This document shows positions 32,780 through 38,557 of a DNA stretch of 38,557 bases, piece after piece. The stretch's first letter is position 1; the number at the start of each line of letters is the position of its first letter. Origin of the DNA: Algoriphagus hitonicola (lineage in GTDB: Bacteria; Bacteroidota; Bacteroidia; Cytophagales; Cyclobacteriaceae). The stretch is from the NCBI RefSeq assembly GCF_900113375.1, contig NZ_FOPC01000021.1:1-38557 (forward strand), in the 5' to 3' direction. Position numbers and translations under genes: made by a program. The notes under the pieces were generated by a model. That model was not told the DNA's origin, made no database searches, and was given only the letters and a program-made list of their open reading frames with translations.

Positions 32780-34147
32780 ATGATTTACAACTCCATCATT
32801 GATACCATCGGAAATACCCCGATGATCCGATTGAATAAGGTAGCCAAGCACATCAAAGGCGAAGTGCTGGTCAAAGTAGAATACTTTAATCCAGGAAACT
32901 CAATGAAAGACCGGATGGCAATCAAAATGGTGGAGGATGCTGAGAAAGCCGGAATTCTAAAGCCTGGCGGAACAATCATTGAGGGAACCTCCGGAAATAC
33001 AGGGATGGGGCTCGCTTTGGCGGCAGTTGCGAAAGGTTACAAGTGTATTTTTACGATGGCCGACAAGCAGTCCAAAGAGAAAATCGATATTCTCAAAGCG
33101 GTAGGTGCGGAAGTGATCGTTTGCCCAACTAACGTGTCTCCCGATGATCCTCGGTCCTACTATTCAGTCGCCCGAAAGCTCAATGCCGATATTCCTAATT
33201 CTTTTTACCCCAATCAATACGATAATCTATCCAACACTGCTGCGCACTATGAAACTACCGGGCCGGAGATTTGGAACGATACCGATGGGAAAATCACCCA
33301 CTATGCTGCTGGCGTAGGAACTGGTGGCTCTATGTGCGGAACCGCCACCTATCTCAAAGAGCAAAATTCAGAGATTGTAACCGTCGGAATTGATACCTAC
33401 GGTTCGGTTTTCAAAAAATATAAAGAGACTGGAGTTTTTGACGAAAAGGAAGTATATCCTTATCTGACTGAAGGGATTGGAGAGGATATTTTGCCTAAAA
33501 ATGTAAACTTTGATGTAATCGATCACTTCATCAAGGTGACGGACAAAGATGCCGCTGTAATGACCCGTAGATTGGCACGGGAAGAGGGATTGTTTGTCGG
33601 CTGGTCATGCGGGTCTGCGGTGCACGGAGCACTTGAGTGGGCCAAGGATAACCTAAAAGAAGGTGATCAACTGGTTATTATTTTACCGGATCATGGCACC
33701 CGCTATTTGGGCAAAATCTATAATGATGATTGGATGAGAAATCATGGATTTTTGGAGGATAAAACCTATGCTACTGCTCGTGATATTATCGCCAAAAGAC
33801 CGGCGTCCTATGCCTTGGTTTCGGTGAAAAAATCAGATTCCATCAAGGATGCGATTGGGCTGATGAATAAAACCAGTGTATCACAAATTCCGGTTATGGA
33901 CGGGGAGGAAGTGGTAGGTAATGTCACGGATACCAAGTTGCTCAGCAAAATTATCGAAAACCCAAGTTTGAAAGACGCTTCTGTAGCTGATGTAATGGAG
34001 TCCTCCATGACTTTTGTGGCTGGCAATAGTACCTTGGACGTGTTATCGTCAATGATTGAAAAAGAAAAAGCGGTATTGGTACGAGATAATTTTGGTAAAA
34101 TTCATATCATTACCAAACACGATATTTTAGAAGCGTTTACCAATTAA
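32780..34147 (+). CDS. cystathionine beta-synthase (PLP enzyme with CBS-domain pair)
   Basis: A 455-residue protein. The N-terminal PLP fold II domain (1 to about 320) has the PLP lysine K43 in PGNSMKDRMA, the substrate loop EGTSGNTGMGLALAA and the phosphate loop AGVGTGGSMCGTA, plus GWSCGSAVHGALEWA. The C-terminal Bateman module (about 335-455) has two CBS motifs (SIKDAIGLMNKTSVSQIPVMD and TLDVLSSMIEKEKAVLVRDNFGKIHIITKHDIL). It condenses homocysteine with serine to cystathionine, or acts as a cysteine synthase; the CBS pair would allow adenosyl-ligand regulation. It has its own promoter. A membrane protein gene begins 7 nt after the stop. Confidence 0.92.
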   Translation: MIYNSIIDTIGNTPMIRLNKVAKHIKGEVLVKVEYFNPGNSMKDRMAIKMVEDAEKAGILKPGGTIIEGTSGNTGMGLALAAVAKGYKCIFTMADKQSKEKIDILKAVGAEVIVCPTNVSPDDPRSYYSVARKLNADIPNSFYPNQYDNLSNTAAHYETTGPEIWNDTDGKITHYAAGVGTGGSMCGTATYLKEQNSEIVTVGIDTYGSVFKKYKETGVFDEKEVYPYLTEGIGEDILPKNVNFDVIDHFIKVTDKDAAVMTRRLAREEGLFVGWSCGSAVHGALEWAKDNLKEGDQLVIILPDHGTRYLGKIYNDDWMRNHGFLEDKTYATARDIIAKRPASYALVSVKKSDSIKDAIGLMNKTSVSQIPVMDGEEVVGNVTDTKLLSKIIENPSLKDASVADVMESSMTFVAGNSTLDVLSSMIEKEKAVLVRDNFGKIHIITKHDILEAFTN

Positions 34148-34154
34148 TCGAACC

Positions 34155-34826
34155 TTGAAAGATCCCCGAAAGATTGAGGAAATCCTCAGCAAACCGATTC
34201 ATTTTGATATTGACAAGGCACTGAGACGAGGCTGGGAACTGTTCAAAACCCAGCCTGCCATTTTGATTGTTTATACGATTGTAGTCGTGGGATTTTCTGC
34301 CGCAGCATCGCTGTTCTTAGGCGACTTTTCTTCGATTTTCAGTTTGTTTGTCGGGCCTGCTTTGACGGCGGGCTATTATTTGCTGGCTAATCGGATCTCA
34401 AGGAATGATTCGGTGGAGTTTATGGATTCCTTCGAAGGCTTTAAATTTTGGTTTCCGGTTGTAGTGGTTAGTTTGGTCACCGGTTTGCTGACCATTCTTG
34501 GGGCGATTTTATTGATACTTCCCGGGATTTATTTGGGAGTGGCCTACACTTTTGCCATGCCGATGGTGATTTTTGGAGGCTATGAGTTTTGGATGGCCAT
34601 GGAGCTGAGCCGGAAGTTGATCACTAAAATCTGGTGGCGTTTTTTCCTTTTCCTTTTGTTACTTCTTGTCATCAATCTGGTTGGAGCCTTGTTTTTGCTG
34701 GTGGGTTTGTTGGTTACGATTCCGACGAGTTATATGATTCTCTATGCCGCTTTTGAGGAGTTGAGTGGCGAATTGCTGGAAGAGGAAGATAGTCTTCCGA
34801 GGATCACTCATGAGTCAGAATCATAG
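34155..34826 (+). CDS. multi-pass membrane protein, possibly DUF975/YciC-like
   Basis: A 223-residue protein with TTG as the only plausible start (KDPRKIEEILSKPIHFDIDKALRRGWELFKTQP); no ATG occurs in frame until about residue 73. Five or six hydrophobic segments lie at about 35-55, 58-75, 95-118, 120-140, 165-205. The W-E-L-F amphipathic start and the paired long helices resemble the DUF975/YciC group, a tentative call. It begins 7 nt after the cystathionine beta-synthase stop. Its last 23 nt overlap the 3' end of the convergent plsC gene. Function unknown. Confidence 0.7.
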   Translation: MKDPRKIEEILSKPIHFDIDKALRRGWELFKTQPAILIVYTIVVVGFSAAASLFLGDFSSIFSLFVGPALTAGYYLLANRISRNDSVEFMDSFEGFKFWFPVVVVSLVTGLLTILGAILLILPGIYLGVAYTFAMPMVIFGGYEFWMAMELSRKLITKIWWRFFLFLLLLLVINLVGALFLLVGLLVTIPTSYMILYAAFEELSGELLEEEDSLPRITHESES

Positions 34827-35532
34827 CTTCCAGTCGGTTTCTGCATTTTTCCGCAAATAAATTCACGGCATTTTCCGAAGGAGCAGGAGGATGAATCGGT
34901 TCTGAAAAATAGATCCGAACTTTGCCCGGCCGAAGTAAGATCGATCCCCGCTTCATAATTCTATCCGCACCGATGAAGGCCATGGGAAGCACCGGGATTT
35001 GGGTTTCGATCGACAAGCGAAATGCACCCTTATGGAAAGGAAGAAGCGTTTCTTCGCTGTCATTTCGGGTGCCTTCGGGTGCGACTACCACGGATTTTCC
35101 CTTGGATAGCATATGGATTAGTTTTTTAATACTCTCTTTTCGGGATTCGGTAGAAGTGCGATCTACCCAAATGGCGAGTCTTCCGACCACCCAACCAAAA
35201 ACCGGGATTTTGGATAATTCCTTTTTCCCCAAAGCGCGAAGTACTTGAGGGATTGCCATGGGAATCACCGGTGCATCAATAAACGAGCGGTGATTGAAAA
35301 TAAAAATGTAAGTTTTCTTCAGATCTATAAATTCCCGACCTTCAATTTGATATCGGATTCCGGATAGAAAAGACCAAATTCCCGCCCAAGCTCGGATAAA
35401 GACAAAAGAAATCCGGTCTCCTCGATCCGAAATCAAAATGGGTAGTACAATGAAGATCCCGAAAACCAACATTAAGGTAATGAAAAGAAGTCCAGAATAA
35501 ACGGTATAAATCCATTGAAATAGTTTAATCAT
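34804..35532 (-). CDS. plsC: 1-acyl-sn-glycerol-3-phosphate acyltransferase
   Basis: A 242-residue membrane-associated acyltransferase of the LPLAT family. It transfers an acyl chain to lysophosphatidic acid in phospholipid synthesis. One N-terminal transmembrane helix (about 8-35). The catalytic NHxxxxD motif is N80-H81...D86 in FNHRSFIDAP, and the acceptor-binding PEGTR is at 152-156. Additional blocks are PVFGWVVGRLAIWVDR and IPVLPMAFIG. It is complete, although the exact acyl acceptor is not determined by sequence. It overlaps the convergent upstream gene by 23 nt. Confidence 0.9.
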   Translation of the reverse strand: MIKLFQWIYTVYSGLLFITLMLVFGIFIVLPILISDRGDRISFVFIRAWAGIWSFLSGIRYQIEGREFIDLKKTYIFIFNHRSFIDAPVIPMAIPQVLRALGKKELSKIPVFGWVVGRLAIWVDRTSTESRKESIKKLIHMLSKGKSVVVAPEGTRNDSEETLLPFHKGAFRLSIETQIPVLPMAFIGADRIMKRGSILLRPGKVRIYFSEPIHPPAPSENAVNLFAEKCRNRLEAMILTHE

Positions 35533-35849
35533 TCCGAAAATTACTTAATTTTGAGCTCGTAATAATCCTTTCACTCTTTGCTTGCAAAGCCCTTTTTGAT
35601 TCAAAATCAGAGAGGGCTTTTTCTTTGGGGTGGTAAATTTATAAATTCAGACTTCAATAGTGGGATTCGACTGATCCTAAACCTTGATTTTTTTAGTCCT
35701 CTTTTCTTGAAATTACAGAAAATCAGTACCTTTGCAGTCCGTTCGGGTGAGCGGAGTGTTTTAGCTTCGGCTAAAGCATTGATTTACAACTCAAAAACCG
35801 CTGTTTTCTGACCCGTGGACAGACGGAATTTTCAGGGTCATTATTTATT
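35533..35849 (+). promoter_or_regulatory. rpsA promoter and structured leader
   Basis: TACCTTTG at 35727-35734 fits the -7 consensus TAnnTTTG, with TTG at 35707-35709 (17-nt spacer), giving a transcription start near 35741 and a leader of about 110 nt. Within it a hairpin with a UUCG tetraloop is visible: 8-bp stem 35758-35765 with 35770-35777. A second stem pairs TGACCC (35809-35814) with GGGTCA (35835-35840) just before the ATG at 35850. It could sequester the start region, as expected for ribosomal-protein autoregulation (inference from E. coli S1 autoregulation). Confidence 0.6.
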
Positions 35850-37619
35850 ATGTCTAACAAAGAAGATTTTAACTGGGAAAACTTCGAAACCAAAGGATTC
35901 GGAGAAGGCTATTCTAAAGATCAGCGCGATCAGATGGCTGCCATGTACGAAGGTACCTTGAATGAGATCACGGAGAAAGAAGTGATCAAAGGAACTGTGG
36001 TTGGTGTGAACGACAAGGACGTGATCATCAATATCGGATTCAAATCCGATGGTTTGGTGCCAATCAGTGAATTCCGTGATCTGGAGTCCATCAAGCCTGG
36101 GGACGAAGTGGAAGTATTTATCGAGGAGCAGGAAAATGCACTCGGTCAATTGATCCTTTCCCGTAAAAAAGCAAAAATCGTCAAAGCTTGGCAGGATATC
36201 GAGAGCGCATTCGAAAATGATAGCGTAATCGAAGGGCTTGTTAAGAGAAGAACTAAAGGTGGTTTGATCGTGGATATCTACGGAGTAGAAGCCTTCTTGC
36301 CAGGTTCTCAGATTGACGTGAAGCCTATCAGAGATTTTGATATCTATGTAGGTAAGAAAATGGAAGTGAAAGTGGTGAAAATCAACCATGCTAACGATAA
36401 CGTAGTCGTTTCTCACAAAGTCTTGATCGAGAAAGATCTCGAGAAGCAAAAAGCAGAAATCCTCAACAACCTCGAAAAAGGTCAGGTTTTGGAAGGGGTA
36501 ATCAAGAACATGACCAACTTCGGTGTATTCATCGATTTGGGTGGTGTAGATGGATTGCTTCACATCACCGATATTTCTTGGGGACGAATCAACCATCCGG
36601 AAGAAGTATTGGAACTGGATCAGAAGGTTCAGATCGTGGTATTGGACTTCGACGAAGACAAGAAGCGAATTTCGTTGGGTATGAAGCAGTTGACTTCTCA
36701 TCCTTGGGATTCTTTGGCTTCCAACCTTGAAGTTGGGTCTAAAGTACAAGGCAAGATTGTAAACGTAGCGGACTACGGAGCATTCTTGGAGTTGGCTCCT
36801 GGCGTAGAAGGATTGATCCACGTTTCTGAAATGAGCTGGTCTCAGCACTTGAGAAATCCAGCCGACTTTGTCAAAGTAGGTGACGAAATTGAAGCTGTGG
36901 TATTGACTTTGGACAAAGACGATCGCAAAATGTCGTTGGGCATCAAGCAGTTGACTGAGGATCCATGGACCAAAGGTGATATGTCTACCAAGTATGCGGT
37001 GGGTACCAAGCACAAAGGTGTGGTAAGAAACTTGACCAACTTCGGTCTCTTCTTGGAATTGGAAGAAGGAATCGACGGGTTGGTTCACGTATCTGATCTT
37101 TCTTGGACTAAGAAAATCAAACATCCATCTGAGTTTGTCAAGGTAGGAGATGAGCTAGAAGTAGCTGTTCTTGAGCTTGACGTGGACAACAGAAGATTGG
37201 CTTTGGGTCACAAGCAGTTGGAAGAGAATCCATGGGATACTTTCGAAACCGTATTCCCTATCGGATCTGACCACAAGTGTACTGTAGTTTCCAAAAACGA
37301 TAAAGGTGCCGTGCTTGAGCTTCCTTACGGATTGGAAGGATTTGCTACTTCCAAAAACTTGGAAAAAGCGGACGGTTCACAAGTAGAAGTAGGCGAATCG
37401 CTTGACTTCAAAGTGATGGAATTTTCCAAAGATGATAAGCGAATTGTACTTTCTCATACGGCTACTTTCCGTGAGGATGTGAAGCCAGCAGCAGCAGCTA
37501 AGAAGCCTGCGAAGAAGAAAGAAGAGTCTTCTGAAAGCACTCCGGCTGAAAAATCCACCCTAGGTGATTTGGATGCGTTGGCAGAGTTGAAAGAGAAAAT
37601 GGAAGGCGGCAAGAAGTAA
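35850..37619 (+). CDS. rpsA: 30S ribosomal protein S1
   Basis: A 589-residue protein with six S1 RNA-binding domains at about 46-106, 126-192, 212-280, 297-366, 384-453 and 470-534. Each has the KG-V--N---VFI-L-------- layout, for example KGTVVGVNDKDVIINIGFK, EGVIKNMTNFGVFIDLGG, KGVVRNLTNFGLFLELEE. It ends in a Lys/Ala/Glu-rich tail with PAAAAKKPAKKKEESSES. It binds mRNA on the small subunit and helps translation initiation. Length is normal for Bacteroidota. A strong terminator follows. A 427-residue open frame on the opposite strand (35841-37124) is a shadow of the repeated domains. Confidence 0.97.
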   Translation: MSNKEDFNWENFETKGFGEGYSKDQRDQMAAMYEGTLNEITEKEVIKGTVVGVNDKDVIINIGFKSDGLVPISEFRDLESIKPGDEVEVFIEEQENALGQLILSRKKAKIVKAWQDIESAFENDSVIEGLVKRRTKGGLIVDIYGVEAFLPGSQIDVKPIRDFDIYVGKKMEVKVVKINHANDNVVVSHKVLIEKDLEKQKAEILNNLEKGQVLEGVIKNMTNFGVFIDLGGVDGLLHITDISWGRINHPEEVLELDQKVQIVVLDFDEDKKRISLGMKQLTSHPWDSLASNLEVGSKVQGKIVNVADYGAFLELAPGVEGLIHVSEMSWSQHLRNPADFVKVGDEIEAVVLTLDKDDRKMSLGIKQLTEDPWTKGDMSTKYAVGTKHKGVVRNLTNFGLFLELEEGIDGLVHVSDLSWTKKIKHPSEFVKVGDELEVAVLELDVDNRRLALGHKQLEENPWDTFETVFPIGSDHKCTVVSKNDKGAVLELPYGLEGFATSKNLEKADGSQVEVGESLDFKVMEFSKDDKRIVLSHTATFREDVKPAAAAKKPAKKKEESSESTPAEKSTLGDLDALAELKEKMEGGKK

Positions 37620-37642
37620 TAGCTTAGACCGCTTAAATAAAT

Positions 37643-37674
37643 AAAAAGTGGCTGTCGAAAGGCAGCCACTTTTT
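37643..37674 (+). terminator. rho-independent terminator after rpsA
   Basis: A 12-bp perfect stem, AAAAAGTGGCTG (37643-37654) with CAGCCACTTTTT (37663-37674), has an 8-nt loop and a following T-run. Confidence 0.9.
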
Positions 37675-37694
37675 TATTTAAATTATTTTTAATA

Positions 37695-37725
37695 TTTCTT
37701 GCATTTCTTGCATTTCTTACATTCG
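37695..37725 (+). repeat. three 9-bp tandem repeats spanning a promoter-like region
   Basis: Three copies of TTTCTTGCA (37695-37703, 37704-37712; the third, 37713-37721, reads TTTCTTACA). TACATTCG at 37718-37725 is one mismatch from the -7 consensus TAnnTTTG, and TTG triplets within the repeats at 37699-37701 or 37708-37710 could serve as -33 elements. The repeat therefore overlaps the likely promoter of the peptide gene at 37745. Confidence 0.55.
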
Positions 37726-37744
37726 TACTTTAAATATTATTATT

Positions 37745-37984
37745 ATGAGAAGAAATAAAATTATTTTAGGTGTATCCCTTTTTATTTTTTGCATACTGCC
37801 AATATTGGAGTCAAGTGCATTAGGGTCACGAAAAAAAGTTAGCTGTGTTACCGTTGACTATGAAGGAAATGTTTTGTCTGAGGGCAGAAGATGTGACTGG
37901 GGATGGAATGATTGTTTGAGCAATCCTTGTCCAAATCCCGATGGAACTATTGTGGAATGGGAAGATCAAACTTTCGGTGATTAA
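37745..37984 (+). CDS. small secreted Cys-containing peptide (79 aa)
   Basis: Signal peptide: basic MRRNK, hydrophobic core to about residue 24, likely cleavage near SSALG. The mature part is about 52 residues, acidic toward the C-terminus, with Cys at 34, 50, 57 and 62. The interval C-x15-C-x6-C-x4-C parallels C-x14-C-x6-C-x16-C of the peptide at 553-789. No known family recognised; resemblance to NVEALA-type peptides is one of context only. The start ATG 37745 is the only plausible one. A strong terminator hairpin follows, then a lipoprotein gene truncated by an apparent IS insertion. Function unknown. Confidence 0.65.
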   Translation: MRRNKIILGVSLFIFCILPILESSALGSRKKVSCVTVDYEGNVLSEGRRCDWGWNDCLSNPCPNPDGTIVEWEDQTFGD

Positions 37985-37992
37985 ATAAGATT

Positions 37993-38020
37993 GGGAATGG
38001 TTTTGCCATTCCCTTTTTTT
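37993..38020 (+). terminator. rho-independent terminator after the second peptide gene
   Basis: An 8-bp stem GGGAATGG (37993-38000) with CCATTCCC (38006-38013), a 5-nt loop and T7 (38014-38020). It lies 9 nt after the stop codon and before the lipoprotein gene at 38055. Confidence 0.88.
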
Positions 38021-38054
38021 ACAAAATTGTTTTTTTCTTTTTGATTAAATTTTA

Positions 38055-38267
38055 ATGCGTCAAATTCTATATCCCTTAATTATATTAGTTTTTTTCTCAG
38101 GTTGTAATTCTAAAACATCTCAAACTGGATCTGAATATCCCTTGAAAATATTGGAGGAAGTCCCATCACCTAGTCCTGACATCGGTGATTTTTTTGAATT
38201 TGTAGATGTATGGATTTACTACAAAAAACTGGACAATATTTTTAAGCCTGTTTTTGAATTGATTTAA
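38055..38267 (+). pseudogene. 5' part of a lipoprotein gene, apparently cut short by an IS insertion
   Basis: The frame gives 70 residues, MRQILYPLIILVFFSGC..., with a lipoprotein signal and anchor Cys17, then EYPLKILEEVPSPSPD and a short C-terminus ending FELI. Seventy residues is very short for such a lipoprotein. The TAA at 38265-38267 lies immediately before a GC-rich junction (TGCCGCCTGCCGCGG) and the 3' end of an IS3-family element on the minus strand. The simplest reading is that insertion of the element truncated it. The remaining part of the gene would lie beyond the window. I cannot assign a family; its position after a peptide gene mirrors the propeller lipoproteins near 914-3238. 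Confidence 0.55.
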
Positions 38268-38290
38268 TGCCGCCTGCCGCGGGGCTACTC

Positions 38291-38332
38291 AACTAATCAG
38301 TGGGATTTAGAAAAAAAATCCCCCTGATTAGT
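38291..38332 (-). terminator. hairpin behind the IS3 transposase gene
   Basis: An inverted repeat AACTAATCAG-TGGGATTT (38291-38308) with AAATCCCCCTGATTAGTT (38316-38333), one internal irregularity and a short A-rich loop. It lies just after the transposase stop (38349) on the minus strand and may end its transcript or shield against readthrough from outside. Confidence 0.55.
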
Positions 38333-38348
38333 TCGAGTTCAGTTTTCT

Positions 38349-38557
38349 TCATGCGGCCTTTGTTTTTGTTGTTTCTCCGAACTGCTCAGGAGTGAGGTAA
38401 TTCAGGTAGGAATGTTTTCTTTCTTTGTTGTACCAGATTTCGATGAACTCAAAGAGTTCAACCTGTATCTGTCTAACGTTCAATACCGGAAGCTGGTAGA
38501 TCAGCTCAGATTTGATGATTTTAAAGAAGTTTTCTGCCACGGCATTGTCCCAACAGT
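38349..38557 (-). CDS. IS3-family transposase (OrfB), C-terminal part
   Basis: The frame continues out of the window upstream. The visible residues CWDNAVAENFFKIIKSELIY contain the catalytic Glu of the DDE triad (the E of VAENFF) of IS3-family OrfB, followed by the typical end FEFIEIWYNKERKHSYLNYLTPEQF and a short tail KTKAA. It encodes the rve integrase-core transposase that acts on the element's ends. The two Asp of the triad would lie outside the window. Confidence 0.93.
   Translation of the reverse strand, partial: CWDNAVAENFFKIIKSELIYQLPVLNVRQIQVELFEFIEIWYNKERKHSYLNYLTPEQFGETTKTKAA

Larger units (their letters stand above)
38270..38557 (-). mobile_element. IS3-family insertion sequence, 3' end (continues beyond window)
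   Basis: The transposase reading frame is on the minus strand and is open to the window end. The left boundary is placed tentatively near 38270, where AT-rich lipoprotein sequence changes to GC-rich TGCCGCCTGCCGCGG. Terminal inverted repeats and target-site duplication cannot be verified because the other end is not in the window. Confidence 0.65.

Noticed and set aside
35841..37124. 427-residue open frame on the minus strand opposite rpsA
   Set aside because: It is exactly antisense to the repeated S1 domains, has no recognisable family or start context, and arises from codon bias in repeats of a highly expressed gene.
1..38557. CRISPR arrays, tRNA or rRNA genes
   Set aside because: I saw no regularly spaced repeats and no cloverleaf or rRNA-like segments when reading through; a covariance-model scan would be decisive.

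Overview
The window looks like a chromosomal segment of a Bacteroidota bacterium, most likely a cyclobacteriid of the Algoriphagus type; this is inferred from gene content and no search was run. Supporting signs are: many exported proteins with a short lipoprotein signal ending in S-C; families typical of the phylum (DUF4221, the 6-bladed beta-propeller lipoprotein family, DUF2911, Sde182-like proteins, two-repeat fasciclin lipoproteins, CBS-domain cystathionine beta-synthase); and promoter -7 boxes of the TAnnTTTG type before rpsA and the cystathionine beta-synthase gene.

Layout. 1-300: 3' end of a Ste24-type M48 peptidase. 301-3240: an accessory stretch with a small secreted Cys peptide, a DUF4221-like lipoprotein whose signal peptide is broken by a T10 tract, and a 6-bladed propeller lipoprotein. 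3287-6812: PhyH-like oxygenase, DUF808 membrane protein, ThuA-like secreted protein and an NTF2-like secreted protein. 6993-9377: PEP synthase. 9650-12682: a fasciclin-fasciclin-cupredoxin lipoprotein and a Sde182-like nucleoside-hydrolase-fold lipoprotein. 12717-13150: a decayed SRPBCC gene that no intact ORF reveals. 13322-20530: two divergent, very large heme c/beta-propeller lipoproteins and an S33 peptidase lipoprotein, which together look like an envelope oxidation module. 20644-25836 (minus strand): DUF5009-like acyltransferase, hemolysin III, sulfurtransferase, DUF2911 protein, and a PolX-like protein whose polymerase active site appears lost. 25990-29525: EVE-domain protein, unknown secreted protein, pyrR, pyrB. 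29616-32669: outer-membrane barrel and an ABC ATPase/permease pair. 32780-35532: cystathionine beta-synthase, a membrane protein and PlsC. 35850-37619: rpsA with a structured leader. 37745-38557: a second small Cys-peptide/lipoprotein locus, apparently interrupted by an IS3-family element that runs off the end.

The most novel-looking signal is the pair of small secreted peptides (553-789 and 37745-37984). They share size, a signal peptide and Cys spacing (C-x14/15-C-x6-C, then a fourth Cys). Each is followed by a strong hairpin and then a lipoprotein gene, and both loci carry slippage-prone or disrupting features (T10 tract, G8 tract, 9-bp promoter repeats, IS insertion). The second is the heme-lipoprotein/ThuA/Sde182/cupredoxin neighbourhood, a candidate periplasmic or surface redox system for carbohydrate-like substrates. 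Most of the remaining genes are ordinary housekeeping genes.
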